From NCBI GenBank assembly GCA_001972305.1, contig BDDD01000054.1:44576-108575 (forward strand): DNA of 64,000 nucleotides, read 5' to 3'. The notes under the pieces are model-generated. The model was not told the DNA's origin. It saw nothing but the letters and a program-made list of their open reading frames with translations, and did not search any database. Below, piece after piece: positions 34,932-45,489 of this stretch. The DNA is from Cephalotus follicularis. Lineage: Eukaryota; Streptophyta; Magnoliopsida; Oxalidales; Cephalotaceae. The first letter of the stretch is position 1; the number at the start of each line of letters is the position of its first letter. The position numbers and the translations under genes are program-made.

Positions 34932-36224
34932 TGTCACACCCCGTTTACAATAAACGCAGCATTAAAGCGGTAAAGGCAATTAACATATAATACAGCTCAT
35001 GCAAAACCGTGAAATTTAAAACTTTTCCAAGCATAACAGTTGCGGAAGCATAAAAGAACATAAACTGTCAACACGTAACGTGCGTCCCATACCGCACGCT
35101 ACCCAAATAGAGGTCATAAAAGTTAATCGCCCATAAAACGGAGTGTGAACAATACAGTACAATATAAAATTCCTTCAGGTACAAAACCATAAAGATGGCA
35201 CATCCGGATCAATAATCCATATGGGTTATTACAAAACAAGATAATAAACAAAACAGGAATAATAATAGCATGGTCTTCATCCATGCCGATCCAACAGTCC
35301 ACTGCATCAATATGTAACGTAGGGGGTTAGCCTTTGTCCTCACTCGGCTAAGTCATAACAGCAAATCGGGGTTAACATAATGCATGTCATGATATGAATG
35401 CAAAAATGATGCAGTGCAGTGGAGACCCGGTTTATACATATATGAAAATACGTATATCAGTACAGTAAAATATCAGTGCTACATATATAAAGTATGTGTA
35501 TACAGTAACAGTACAGTAGTAACCCGGCCGGGGCTACGTCGACAATCACAGTAATGTCCATGAAGGACCAACAGGCAGTACAGTACAGTATGTCCGCATA
35601 GGATCACAACAACAGTCAGGATGTCCACATAGGACCACAACAGGCAGTTATAGCGCCGCCAACTCCTGGCCCCACGCTACACTCCCACTACGGTCCCCAC
35701 TTCGGGCAACCGAGTGAGGCAACAGTACAGTGAGGCGCCTAGCCATACTCCTGGCCCCTAGGCACAACCCCTACCACTAGTCGGCGCTGGCAACCTCCGC
35801 CATGCAACTAGTAGCCCAATCACAATCACATAGCAATTCACGAAGCAACCAGTAATTCAAACAGTAACAGTGCAGTAAACAGTAACGATCGATTTGATCG
35901 ACGACAGGCAGTATATTTCAAAAATGTTTCCAAAATGGACAACACTTGAACATAGGTATTTTCAGTAGAAAATATCAGTAAACAGTTTCAGTGGTTGAAA
36001 ATACGTTATTTTGTCAATACATATTTTTAAAATCAAAATATCACATTCCGAGTCCATATGTGCATTTCTAAATATCAATACTTTAGAAATCGTGAACAAT
36101 ACACAAACAGCACACAATCAGGCAGTAAACAGTACATATGCGATGCATACATATGCTCAAATGCACCCAAATAGGAATTGGGATCATTCCGTATCCTTCG
36201 ATGAAGATAACTCCAAACAGTGAC

Positions 36225-36425
36225 AAAGACGTCGACGTCTTTTCCAAAGGTGTCGATGTCTTTCGTGTCAGGCGTCGAGGTCCAACTCACAGCATCGTCG
36301 TGTTTTTTTTTCCACAGAAGACGTCGATGTCCATTTCTTACATGTCGACATTTAAGGTCTGGAACCTCAAAACGACAGTGTATTACTCAATAGCGTCGAC
36401 GTTATTCTAAAAGAAGTCGACGTCA
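36225..36425 (-). repeat. GTCGAC palindrome array 2, flavour GACGTCGACGTC (S5)
   Basis: AAAGACGTCGACGTCTTTTC, GGTGTCGATGTCTTT, AAGACGTCGATGTCC and TAGCGTCGACGTTAT. Downstream of the donor-like site on the minus strand. Confidence 0.78.
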
Positions 36426-36848
36426 TTTCCAACAGTGGCCGTCTTCTACCTCACGACTTATCAAACAGTGGCTTTAACAACCCACAATCATGCATAACAA
36501 CGGGTTTTCATAGCAAAGAACCAACATGCAGATACTCAAAACGTACTTAGCATCTCATGTCCTCAATCCAGTAACACAATCAGTACAAGAATCATGCATT
36601 TTATACATCCAAAATCATAAGCCATGCATGGATATTAAACTCGAAATTACAGTATGGCCTTCCCCTACCTCTGGCTTCAAGTTAGAAACCGAAAGTCCAC
36701 CTCTTTTAGTATCCAAAAAGGTCACAGCAGCCCCTCTAGGTCCGTCCCGTAGCTGCACCAGTGATTCCAAGGTCCAAGCTCCAAGCTCCAAGCTCAACAA
36801 TGGAGGAATACACACACTGTCCTATTGTCTCTCTCTCTCTCTTCTGGT

Positions 36849-36856
36849 GATATAAA
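36849..36856 (-). promoter_or_regulatory. TATA-like box in S5
   Basis: CTTTATATCA on the minus strand, about 340-510 bp downstream of array 1 and upstream of the leader with the donor-like site. Role inferred. Confidence 0.4.
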
Positions 36857-37186
36857 GCGAGAGAGATAGGTGGGGAGGGTTATCTGTATGCAGAAGGCTT
36901 CCTCCCGACATTCTTCTCCTGGCATTTAGTGGCCATATTCGTATTCTCTCCCACCTTCCTCCTTTCAGCATTTCTTTTGTTTTCTTTAACTTCTCTCTTG
37001 CAGGTTGCATGTGAGGGTGGTTATCCTTGCATGTTCCATGTGAGGAGCATGCTCAGAGCACTCCAGGCAACACACCCATATGCACAACACGTTAATGTGC
37101 ACTTGAAAAGGCGTTAGGTAAAGCCTCTAAACAATTCCCCGTGCAGGTTACCTCTGCAGACGAAGAACGTGATGGCCATTCATAAA

Positions 37187-37365
37187 AAGGCGTCGATGTC
37201 TTTCCTTGGACGTCGATGTCTTTTGCAATTTGTAAGAAGGTGTCGATGCCTTCTTCCGTTGTCGACGTGCATGTACCTTCCTTCACGTGTACCCTGGCTC
37301 CAATAGACGTCGACGTCTTTCCAAAAGACATCGATGTCTTTCCTCCAGAACGTTGCCGTCTTCAG
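37187..37365 (-). repeat. GTCGAC palindrome array 1, flavour GACGTCGACGTC (S5)
   Basis: AGGCGTCGATGTCTTT, GGACGTCGATGTCTTTT, AGACGTCGACGTCTTT and AAGACATCGATGTCTTT. Same flavour as its array 2 and as element A. Confidence 0.8.
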
Positions 37366-37517
37366 ACTTTAACATACACATCCCATTTCCAAGACCAAAA
37401 ATAGGGTTTGCACGCATCTTTTGAGTCCAAAAACTCAACATTCTCATTATTCCAAGTTTAAGATTACATCATAAATCGAAATATAATATTCATGAAAATA
37501 CCGGGTGTTACAGTTCA

Positions 37518-38697
37518 ATTACAGGATTACCTTGACAAGGGCTTTATCAGACCGAGTGTATCACCGTGGGGAGCGCCGGTTCTGTTTGTGAAAAAGAAGG
37601 ATGGATCGATGCGGCTATGCATCGACTACAGGCTGCTAAATCAAGTAACGGTGAAGAAAAAGTATCCTCTGCCACATATTGAAAAGTTTTTCGACCAATT
37701 GCAAGGCTCAACTGTATTCTCCAAACTTGACCTAAGAACAGGTTACCATCAACTGAGGATCCTGAGGGTGATGTGGAGAAAACCGCATTTCGAGCCAGAT
37801 ATGGGCACTACGAATTTCTGATACTGTTGTTTGGTTTGACAAATGCCCCTGCAGCCTTTATGTGTCTGATGAACAAAGTGTTCCAACCTTACCTGGACCA
37901 GTTTGTCGTTATATTCCTAGATGACATCCTGATCTACTCAAAGAGCATTGAAAAACACATGTAGCACTTGAGATTTGTATTACAGACACTGCGGAAGGAA
38001 CAGTTATACGCCAAATTCAGCAAGTGCGAATTTTGGCTGGATCATGTGACTTTCCTAGGTGACATTGTGTCGAGTGAAGGATTGTCAGTTGATCCTTCGA
38101 AGATTGAGAGTATTGTGGATTGGCCCCAATTGAGGAACGTTACGGAGGTTCGTAGTTTCTTGGGATTGGCTGGCTACTACCGGAGATTCATTGAGGGATT
38201 TTCGAAGCTTTCTACACCACTGACACAGTTGACTCAGAAGAAGTCCAGTTTTGTGTAGGATGATTCTTGTGAGGCAAGTTTCCAAGAGTTGAAGAGTCGG
38301 TTGATTTCAGCTTCAGTGTTGGCATTACCTGCGGGTAACTTCTGGGAAAGGATTGGGATGCGTACTTATGCAACATGGCAGGGTGATTGCATATCCATCG
38401 AGGAAGTTAAAGCCGTACAAGGAAAATTATCCCGTACACGATCTTGAGTTGGCGGCCATAGTGTTCACTTTGCAGAAATGGAGGCACTACCTCTATGGTG
38501 CACAGTTTGAGATTTTTACTGACCATAAGAGTTTGAAATATTTGTTTTCCCAGAAGGAACTCAACATGAGACAGAGGCGATGCGTGGAATTCTTTAATGA
38601 CTACAACTACAATATTCAATACCACCCGGGTAAGGCGAATGTAGTGGCTGATGCGCTGAGTCACAAGGCAACGCTTGCTGGAGCAATGGTTTCATAG
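37518..38697 (+). pseudogene. Element D reverse transcriptase and RNase H region
   Basis: Shows [42 protein letters not shown] and the catalytic FLDDILIYS near 37915-37940. RNase H shows [27 protein letters not shown] and [14 protein letters not shown]. It continues the coding region interrupted by S5. Broken in several places. Confidence 0.85.
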
Positions 38698-39105
38698 TGG
38701 AAGTTATTGGAAGAATTTCAGAGATGGAATCCGTTCATGGTTTCCCGTGGAGTTATAGTGGCAAGTCTGAGAGCACAACCGGAACTTCTGGAGCGTATTC
38801 TGACTGCTCAGTATAGTGATTCTGAGTTATGGGGTATTCGTGAGAACCTAGACCCTAATTCTGAGTTCTCCATTCATACTGATGGCATACTGAAGTTCCG
38901 TGGGAGGATATGTGTTCCGAATGACGAGAGCATCAGAGACGAGCTACTGCAACAAGCTCACAAGTCAAGGTACAGTGTTCACCCAGGAAGTACCAAGATG
39001 TGGCACGACCTGAAAAAGAATTACTGGTGGAGTGGTATGAAACGGGAGATTGCTGAATATGTAGCAAGATGTTTGACCTGCTAGAGAGTGAAGGCTGAAC
39101 ATCAG
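38698..39105 (+). pseudogene. Element D integrase N-terminal part
   Basis: Shows SRYSVHPGSTKMWHDLKKNY and the zinc-binding end YVARCLTC. The catalytic core expected next is not recognisable before the C-terminal block. Confidence 0.75.
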
Positions 39106-39109
39106 AAAC

Positions 39110-39646
39110 CTGCTGGTACAAGAGACCACCGATAAAGTGGAGATGATCAAGAAGAGACTGCTAGCTGCACAAAGTTGGCAGAAGAGTTACGCCGATAGCA
39201 AGAGAAGGAAGCTAGAATTCGAGAAGGGGGATCATGTTTTCCTAAATATCTCACCTTCAAAGGGGATACACCGTTTTGGCCTCAAGGGGAAATTGTCTCC
39301 AAGGTATATTGGGCCTTACGAGATACTGGATAGAGTGGGGGAGGTAGCACATCAGATTGCTCTACCGCCTAGTTTGTCGGATGTGCATAACGTATTTCAT
39401 GTCTCCATGTTACGAAAATACGTACCCGACCCATCTCACATTTTGAGCTACGACCCTGGATTCATTAGTCCTAGATTGACATATGAGGAAAGGCCGACAA
39501 GGATTGTGGATCGAATGGAAAAGGTACTAAGGAGCAAGACCACTCCTATGGTAAAAGTGCTGTGGCATTTTCACGGAGCGGAGGAAGCTACGTGGGAGCA
39601 TGAAAATGAAATGATGGAGATGTTTCCCCACTTGTTCGGAATGTAA
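39110..39646 (+). pseudogene. Element D integrase C-terminus with chromodomain-like end
   Basis: Open stretch with GDHVFLNISPSKGIHRFGLK, RYIGPYEILDRVGEVA, NVFHVSMLRKYVPDPSHIL and TTPMVKVLWHFHGAEEATWE...FPHLF. It ends about 40 nt before the polypurine tract. Confidence 0.85.
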
Positions 39647-39674
39647 GGTCTAAATTCGAGGATGAATTTTCTTT

Positions 39675-39687
39675 AAGGAGGGGGGAA
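39675..39687 (+). other. Polypurine tract (element D)
   Basis: AAGGAGGGGGGAA directly before TGTAATAACC. Confidence 0.85.
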
Positions 39688-39837
39688 TGTAATAACCGCA
39701 AATTCAATCCGTGTACATTGTAATATTGATGAATAAAATGTGCACTTACTTGAATTTAATGTCCAATTATTATACGGTTTGTGGTTGTTAGTTTAATTGA
39801 GCAAATGAGCCTAAAATAACCAAAAGCAGCCATCGAC

Positions 39838-39920
39838 AGCCGACTGTCACAGAGGAACAGTCGACTGCCTGATGCGTGGTGTGACAGTCGATTGCTTGTT
39901 GAAGACAGTCGACTGTATCG
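39838..39920 (+). repeat. GTCGAC palindrome array 1 (element D 3' LTR), CAGTCGACTG flavour
   Basis: CAGCCGACTGTC, ACAGTCGACTGCC, ACAGTCGATTGC and ACAGTCGACTGTAT. It pairs with the array at 30833-30912. Confidence 0.8.
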
Positions 39921-40974
39921 GTACAGAACAGTTGTCTGTGCATGCCTGTGTGACTGAATCAAAAGGCATTGCATGAGGGGCAGGTGTCATGCGCGACAGT
40001 AGCTGCCAGAGCATGCAAAATGGAGTGCTTGCATGTCTTCTATTCCTCCTGCAACCTGCAGACAGGAGATGGGAAAGAGAGAAAGAAAATGTAAGCAAAG
40101 TGCATGTGAGAGAGAGAAGGAAATGAGAGAAAACTGAGTAAGGTAATTTGGCGAATTCAAAGATCCCTAAGCCTTTATATCAACTGCTAGAACTGTGTGT
40201 GGGTGTTAGGAAACACTGGAGATAGAGGAGAGTGACTGGAAAAATTGGTGAAAGCTTGCATTTGAGGAATTGGAGAGCTCAAAGAAAGAGAATTGAAGCT
40301 TTGGAATTGCTTGGTAAGTTCTCAAATCTGAACTCACTGCTATTATGATGATAATGTAACTAAAACTAGGAGGATGTTAAGGTACCTTCTGTTAACATGG
40401 TTAAGGTTAGCAATTTCTAGAATTGAATTGGAAATTGTAATGGAAGTAGTTATATGTGAAAGTGGAGTCAAGGAATTGTTGATAAGCCTATGATTCGATT
40501 ATGGTGGTTGTTATAGTTGTCTCTAAGTGTGTGTATACTGACTAAACATATATACACCTTCTGTAACATGCAAGTATGGTAATTACTAGAAGTAGAAGTG
40601 AATAATGGAGAAAAGTTATGGATAATGGAATGAGAGACTTAATGAAGTCTTGATAAACAGCTGTTGAAGTAGTAATTGCAACTGGATAATTAGTTAACTT
40701 ACTGATTAAGTGACTGAATCTCCAAACATGCATTGTATAGATTGATTCTGCTGGAATTAAAGGATTGTTTGGTGAAAAAGCTTGGAAAACTCAAGAGAGA
40801 GATCAATCCCAATTGATCTTTGGATGGCAATTGAGGTAGGGGTAATGATATGTTTTTGGAAGATATGAGTATGCATATCATGTATGTTTATTTTCTGCTT
40901 GATTGCATGCATTGATTGGATTGGTATTAGGTTTTGAAATATATAACCTGCTACTGCCTGCATTTCTGGGCAGA

Positions 40975-41093
40975 AGCAGTCGATTGTTCTTCATGACAGT
41001 CGACTACTCAACCGTATCCAGTCGACTGTTAAGAGAAAATAGTCGACTACTCAACCAAAACAACCGGCTGTTCTTGAGAACAACCGATTGTCC
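40975..41093 (+). repeat. GTCGAC palindrome array 2 (element D 3' LTR), CAGTCGACTG flavour
   Basis: GCAGTCGATTGTTC, ACAGTCGACTACTC, CCAGTCGACTGTTA and AATAGTCGACTACTC, then two decayed units. Confidence 0.8.
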
Positions 41094-42267
41094 TGTGCTA
41101 AAGTTCTGATATAGGTCATGTTTGGACCTTAAATTGAATTGTTACTGTCTTGCTACTGTTTCTGTATATGCTACAGTTAATTAGTATATACTAGTGATTG
41201 TTATAAACCCTATTGTTTCCATATTCCCAAAGATTGAACAAACTATGTGCTATATGCACAATTTATGATATCAACTATCATTTTCAAATGAAAGATTATT
41301 GCTAAAAGAACTACTGATTTCCCTCCTATGAGAGGTACCTACTGTTTTGTTTCCTAAACTGGAAACCACTACTGTATTGATATCGTTTTCCTCCTATGAG
41401 ATGTACGATCACTGAAATGTTATATGTTTCTAAAGAAAACAAATACTATAGTGCATATTATATATATATTTAATATTATTATTGAATTGATTGTCTATGC
41501 TTATTGCCGTTAGTCGAGTGATGGCAGAGGTCACTGACTATGGTGGTGGTCCTGTGTGCCAGGAGTTGGCCAGCGTATTCACCCAAACTTATCTGCATTG
41601 CAGATCTTATTGTTAAACTGTCCGCTAACGCCGGCAGTAAATGTTACCTTATCTATCATCTCGGAGTGTAGAGTGATAGATAGGTGGTGCGCAGTTTGTG
41701 CTAGGAGGTAGCGACATGTGACACCCAACCACAGTATGAATTGATTGTACCCTTGTGCGGTATTCTTGCATATGTATTGTCTATGGCCACTTGGCACGGT
41801 TGCTTATATATTGGCATACTCGAATGTTATTTTGAATATAAAATGTCATACATGTTGCATTTGTATATTCCTTAGCATGCATTATCTTCCTACTTTGCCA
41901 AGTGAGGACAACGGCTAACCCCCTACAATTTCAGATTAAGCGAAGACTTTGGAGATTGCTGCTGAAGCTTGGAGAGCTTCTATTTTCGACTTAAGGTTGT
42001 TATTTTATGATGTTGTACTACATTTTTGTAATGAACGGTTCATACCCCGTGTTACCGTTGTACTTTCTTATGAAAGGATAATTTGTTGGTTTGTACCTGC
42101 ACGTAGTATGGGCTGCGTGCGGATGACGTGTATTTTATATTCCGGCGTTTGAATGCTTCCGCTTATGTTATTTGAATTGCTAAATGAGAATGCTGGATTA
42201 TATTTATATATATGATATCACCATATATGCTTGTACCTATTTGGAAATGGTAAGGCGGGGTGTGACA

Positions 42268-42410
42268 TTGGCAGCCATCTGCTACTAGAAATAATCAGCA
42301 ATACGATCCAATGGATCTCTCCCTTCATTCGCATTTTGTGGAACATCTGCTTCCTGAGGAACATTTGGGTCGACAGCTCGTGCCCTTCCTCGCCTTCTTA
42401 TACCGTCCAT
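42268..42410 (-). pseudogene. Element C gag N-terminal part
   Basis: The minus strand from 42410 reads MDGIRRRGRARAVDPNVPQE and on to DPLDRIADYF, then meets element D. It matches the N-terminus of element A gag (MDRRRTRGRARAAG). Confidence 0.75.
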
Positions 42411-42507
42411 TTATCTCCTATAAGAAAGATGAGGTTATTAATGTTTTTTAGGAAAACGATTTATTAATTGCCAAGGAACTTATCCAAGCTAAGCATATAT
42501 GGAATAT

Positions 42508-42519
42508 GCTCTGATACCA
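42508..42519 (-). other. Primer binding site, initiator-Met tRNA type (element C)
   Basis: TGGTATCAGAGC on the minus strand, 3 nt from the LTR end. Confidence 0.85.
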
Positions 42520-42522
42520 CTT

Positions 42523-44120
42523 TGTCACACCCCGTTCCCTATATACGGCCCTTATGCCATGGCAATCAACATATATGTACTCAGCTTATGCAATTTACGG
42601 TAAAAATTAAAACCTTTCAACACATAATCATGGCAGAAGCATATAAACATAAGCTGAGACAAGAAATAACATACATACCATACTACATGTTAAAAAACAC
42701 TTAACCAAAATAAAATACAATTAATCCATTGTTAATTGCCCTCAAAACGGAGCGCGAATAACACTCATCGATACATAAATCTCTCCCATTGAGAAATTCA
42801 TTTAACAATTATCCAACGCACAATCCATCGTTTCAATAACCCATTAATACAGTGATCCCAATGACATTTATTAACAAAATGCAACTTAAACATTCTCTTC
42901 CACAAGAGTGTGGTTACACAATACACTGCAATTTAAACAACCTTCAGAAATAGAAGCTACCAAAACAGCTTCAGCAGCACTTGTCCGATTGCCTCTGTAA
43001 ATCTAAATTTGTACTCACTCGGCTAAGTAGAGAAAAATATAAATACCTTTCAGGGGCAATGATAATGAATGACATGTAGTGAATGCATTCATGATGTAAT
43101 ACATAGTATATCACATTTTGTACATATATGTATGTATACTAGACAGGTTTGCAACCATGCCAAATGGCTACAACCAGACAATCCATTTTCTTAAGTCTCT
43201 AAGGACCCATCAATCCAATCCAAGGTTGCATACACTCCATGATTTGCACCTGGTTACATTACATTCATGTGATTAGCAACCCGATTACATTACACTATTT
43301 GATTAGTAACCAACGCATATGGGAGTCCCTAGCTGCTTCCACTCTGTATTTAGTAGCCAATGAATAGGAAACCCTAGCTACTTACACCCCGTGTTTAGTA
43401 GCGCACACATGTGAAATTCCTACTTACACTCCGTGTTTAGTAACCAATTTGGAATTCCCATCACAATCCAATATAGTCAATCCATTTCCAAGTAGATTAT
43501 AGTTATAAAATACTTGAATACAATACATTTAAAAATGTATAACGAGTCATTTGAACAATTTTCAATCCCTAAAAAAGGCTCATTTTCATATAACAGTAGT
43601 TCAATCATTTGAAACCATTTTTACAACGCCTTTGGAAAATATACATTTCCATATAACAATGATTTTATCAAATCATTTACACATTTCCCAAAATGAATAA
43701 CATTTTAGAAATCAACAATTTAATTCACAATAGTATGCAATGCAACCATATGCACAGATGCACCTAGGATCATTCCGGGTTCAACGGATGCTATCTAAGC
43801 GAAGTCGTCCAAAATAGTGATTTAAACGTCGATGTTTACCCTCTAGACGTCGATGCTTATGTCTTTTGAGCGTCGACGCTCAACTCCAGAGCGTCAGCGC
43901 TTTGACTCAGACGCCTTTCGCGTCAATACCTGTCTTTGGCGTAGACGCTTCAAGGTAAGGATCCTTGAGCGTCGACGCTTATCACTTTGGCGTCGACGCT
44001 TTGAGGTAGGACCTTAGGCGTCATCGTCCACATAGCCATCTCTTCACATTATCCGAATAGAGCGTCGACGCTTTCTCTAAGCGTCGATGTTTATCATCAA
44101 CCAGTATGCCCTTTCGAAAA
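42523..44120 (-). repeat. Element C 5' LTR, cut off by element F
   Basis: The plus strand starts TGTCACACCCCG and follows 19554-21170 closely up to CCCTTTCGAAAA, where element F's LTR begins. The remaining upstream part would lie beyond the window if F is one insertion. Confidence 0.82.
43825..44095 (-). repeat. GTCGAC palindrome array 2 (element C 5' LTR), GCGTCGACGC flavour
   Basis: GAGCGTCGACGCTC, GAGCGTCGACGCTTATC, GGCGTCGACGCTTTG and GAGCGTCGACGCTTTC. More units keep the full palindrome here than in the 3' LTR copy. Confidence 0.78.
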
Positions 44121-44147
44121 TGTCACACCTCGTTATTTCTCACATTG

Positions 44148-44151
<4 letters not shown>

Positions 44152-44190
<39 letters not shown>

Positions 44191-44225
44191 CATATATATA
44201 CATTATAATATATATATATATGGTA
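44152..44225. repeat. (TA)n microsatellite in element F 3' LTR
   Basis: About 36 nt of pure TA alternation, then shorter TA runs. The 5' LTR copy near 63938 has only a few TA units, so the run grew after insertion. Confidence 0.9.
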
Positions 44226-44501
44226 ACATATATAATCTAGCATTCATCAAACTTCAATCATCAATACTTTAATCAAAAGCGGAAGCATTCCATTGCCGGA
44301 TTGTAATAATTATCCACACGCAGCCCATACTGTGTGCTTACAAGTACAACATACGTTATAAATTACATGTCTGAATGTAAGTATAACAAACGGAGTATGA
44401 TCATTATTACAATTCAAATTGACATAGTAAACAACAACCTTAAACAAAATAGAAGCTCTCCTCAAGCTTCAGCAGCACTTGCCCGAATGCCTTCACTTAA
44501 T

Positions 44502-44545
44502 CTGAAATTGTAGGGGATTAGAATTTGTCCTCACTCGGCTAAGTA
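44502..44545 (-). other. Conserved intron 3'-end-like block (element F 3' LTR)
   Basis: The minus strand reads TTAGCCGAGTGAGGACAAAT, then TCTAATCCCC, TACAATTTCAG and ATTAAG. Same order as in other LTRs of the window. Confidence 0.45.
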
Positions 44546-45489
44546 GGAATAAAGCATGAGAAATAATATACAAATGTAAACATGTGTAAACATGTATGAT
44601 AGTTTATTTTGAAAATAACATATATATTTAAGTATTCCAATATATATGATCAATCATGCCAAGTGACCATAGACAATACAATTCAAGAATACAACACAAG
44701 AGTAAAATCAATCAATATAATGGTTGGGTGTCACATGCCCCTAACTCCTAGCACCAACTACGCACCACCTAACTATCACCCTACACTCCGAAGATGATAG
44801 ATAAGGTAACAATTATGCCGGAATTTAGCAGCAGGTAACGATCAAGATCTGCATTGCAGATAAGTTTGGTGGAAGTTCTAGCCAACTCCTGGCACATAGG
44901 ACCACCCCGTAGCAAGTGATGTCTCCTATCACTCGACTAACGACAAGAAGCATAGACAAACAATTCAATCAATTCAATAACAATATTACATATATCTATA
45001 ATATGCAATATAGTAGTAGTTTTCTTTTAGAAACATTTAACAATTCAATGACCGTACCTCTCTTTTGGAGGAAACAGTAACAATACAATTGTGGTTCTCT
45101 TTTGGAGAACAAAACAATAGTGGTATCTCTCATGGGAGGAAACAGTAAATTATTGACAGTAAGTCACATTTTGAAAACCATATTTAAATCCATATGTGTG
45201 CTTATAGCACTTAGTTGGTTCAATCCTTGAAATTAAGTGAAACAATACTGTTTATGAACACTTAATAGATATACAATACCTATAACAGCAGCATTATACA
45301 GCAACATAACAATAGGGAAAATAGCAATTCAAGGATTCAAACAAGAATCATTAACATATCCATAGTCATCCTTACACAATTCACAAAAGGAATGCATAAA
45401 TTTTTTAATTCCTGAAATTTAACTACACATGGCCAGGATTGAATTTAGAATCATCCCATGTGGAGGCCAGGGTGATTACATACCATTTA

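Larger units (their letters stand above)
34932..37512 (-). mobile_element. Solo LTR S5, element A family, in element D
   Basis: The minus strand starts TGTAACACCCGG and ends GGGGTGTGACA; 2581 bp between exact 5-bp duplications GTTCA (34927-34931 and 37513-37517). The first 100 bp match element A's 3' LTR start closely. Arrays of GACGTCGACGTC flavour lie at 37187-37365 (array 1) and 36225-36425 (array 2), with a TATA-like site at 36849-36856 and a donor-like GAG|GTAGGGG (minus) at 36668. It is younger than D. Confidence 0.92.
30681..42267 (+). mobile_element. Element D: Gypsy, Tekay type, both LTRs present, broken, inserted in element C gag
   Basis: Both LTRs, primer site, gag, protease, reverse transcriptase, RNase H, part of integrase, chromodomain-like end and polypurine tract are present. 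The flanks TTGAC (30676-30680) and TTGGC (42268-42272) are a 5-bp target duplication with one difference. Element C gag continues on both sides. The pol region is hit by solo LTR S5 and broken in around ten places. LTRs differ by roughly 2-4% by eye, so about one million years at a rate near 1.3e-8 per site per year. Confidence 0.9.
39688..42267 (+). repeat. Element D 3' LTR
   Basis: TGTAATAACCGC to GGGGTGTGACA, 2580 bp. Arrays at 39838-39920 and 40975-41093, TATA-like site at 40174, intron-like interval 40836-41934. It is about 300 bp longer than the 5' LTR; the extra part is also present in element F's LTR. Confidence 0.9.
19554..44120 (-). mobile_element. Element C: Gypsy, Tekay-like, minus strand, split by nested insertions
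   Basis: The 3' LTR is at 19554-25772, internal pieces at 25773-25942, 28819-30680 and 42268-42507, the primer site at 42508-42519, and the 5' LTR at 42523-44120, which element F cuts off. S3, S2 and D lie inside it. Gag and remnants of reverse transcriptase and integrase end are visible; most of pol is gone or unreadable. The LTRs differ by about 7% over the first 175 bp by eye, so it is older than D; about 2.5-3 million years if a rate near 1.3e-8 per site per year applies. Same family as element B. Confidence 0.8.

Noticed and set aside
44087-44272. ORF with a repeated YI dipeptide
   Set aside because: It is a translation of the TA microsatellite.
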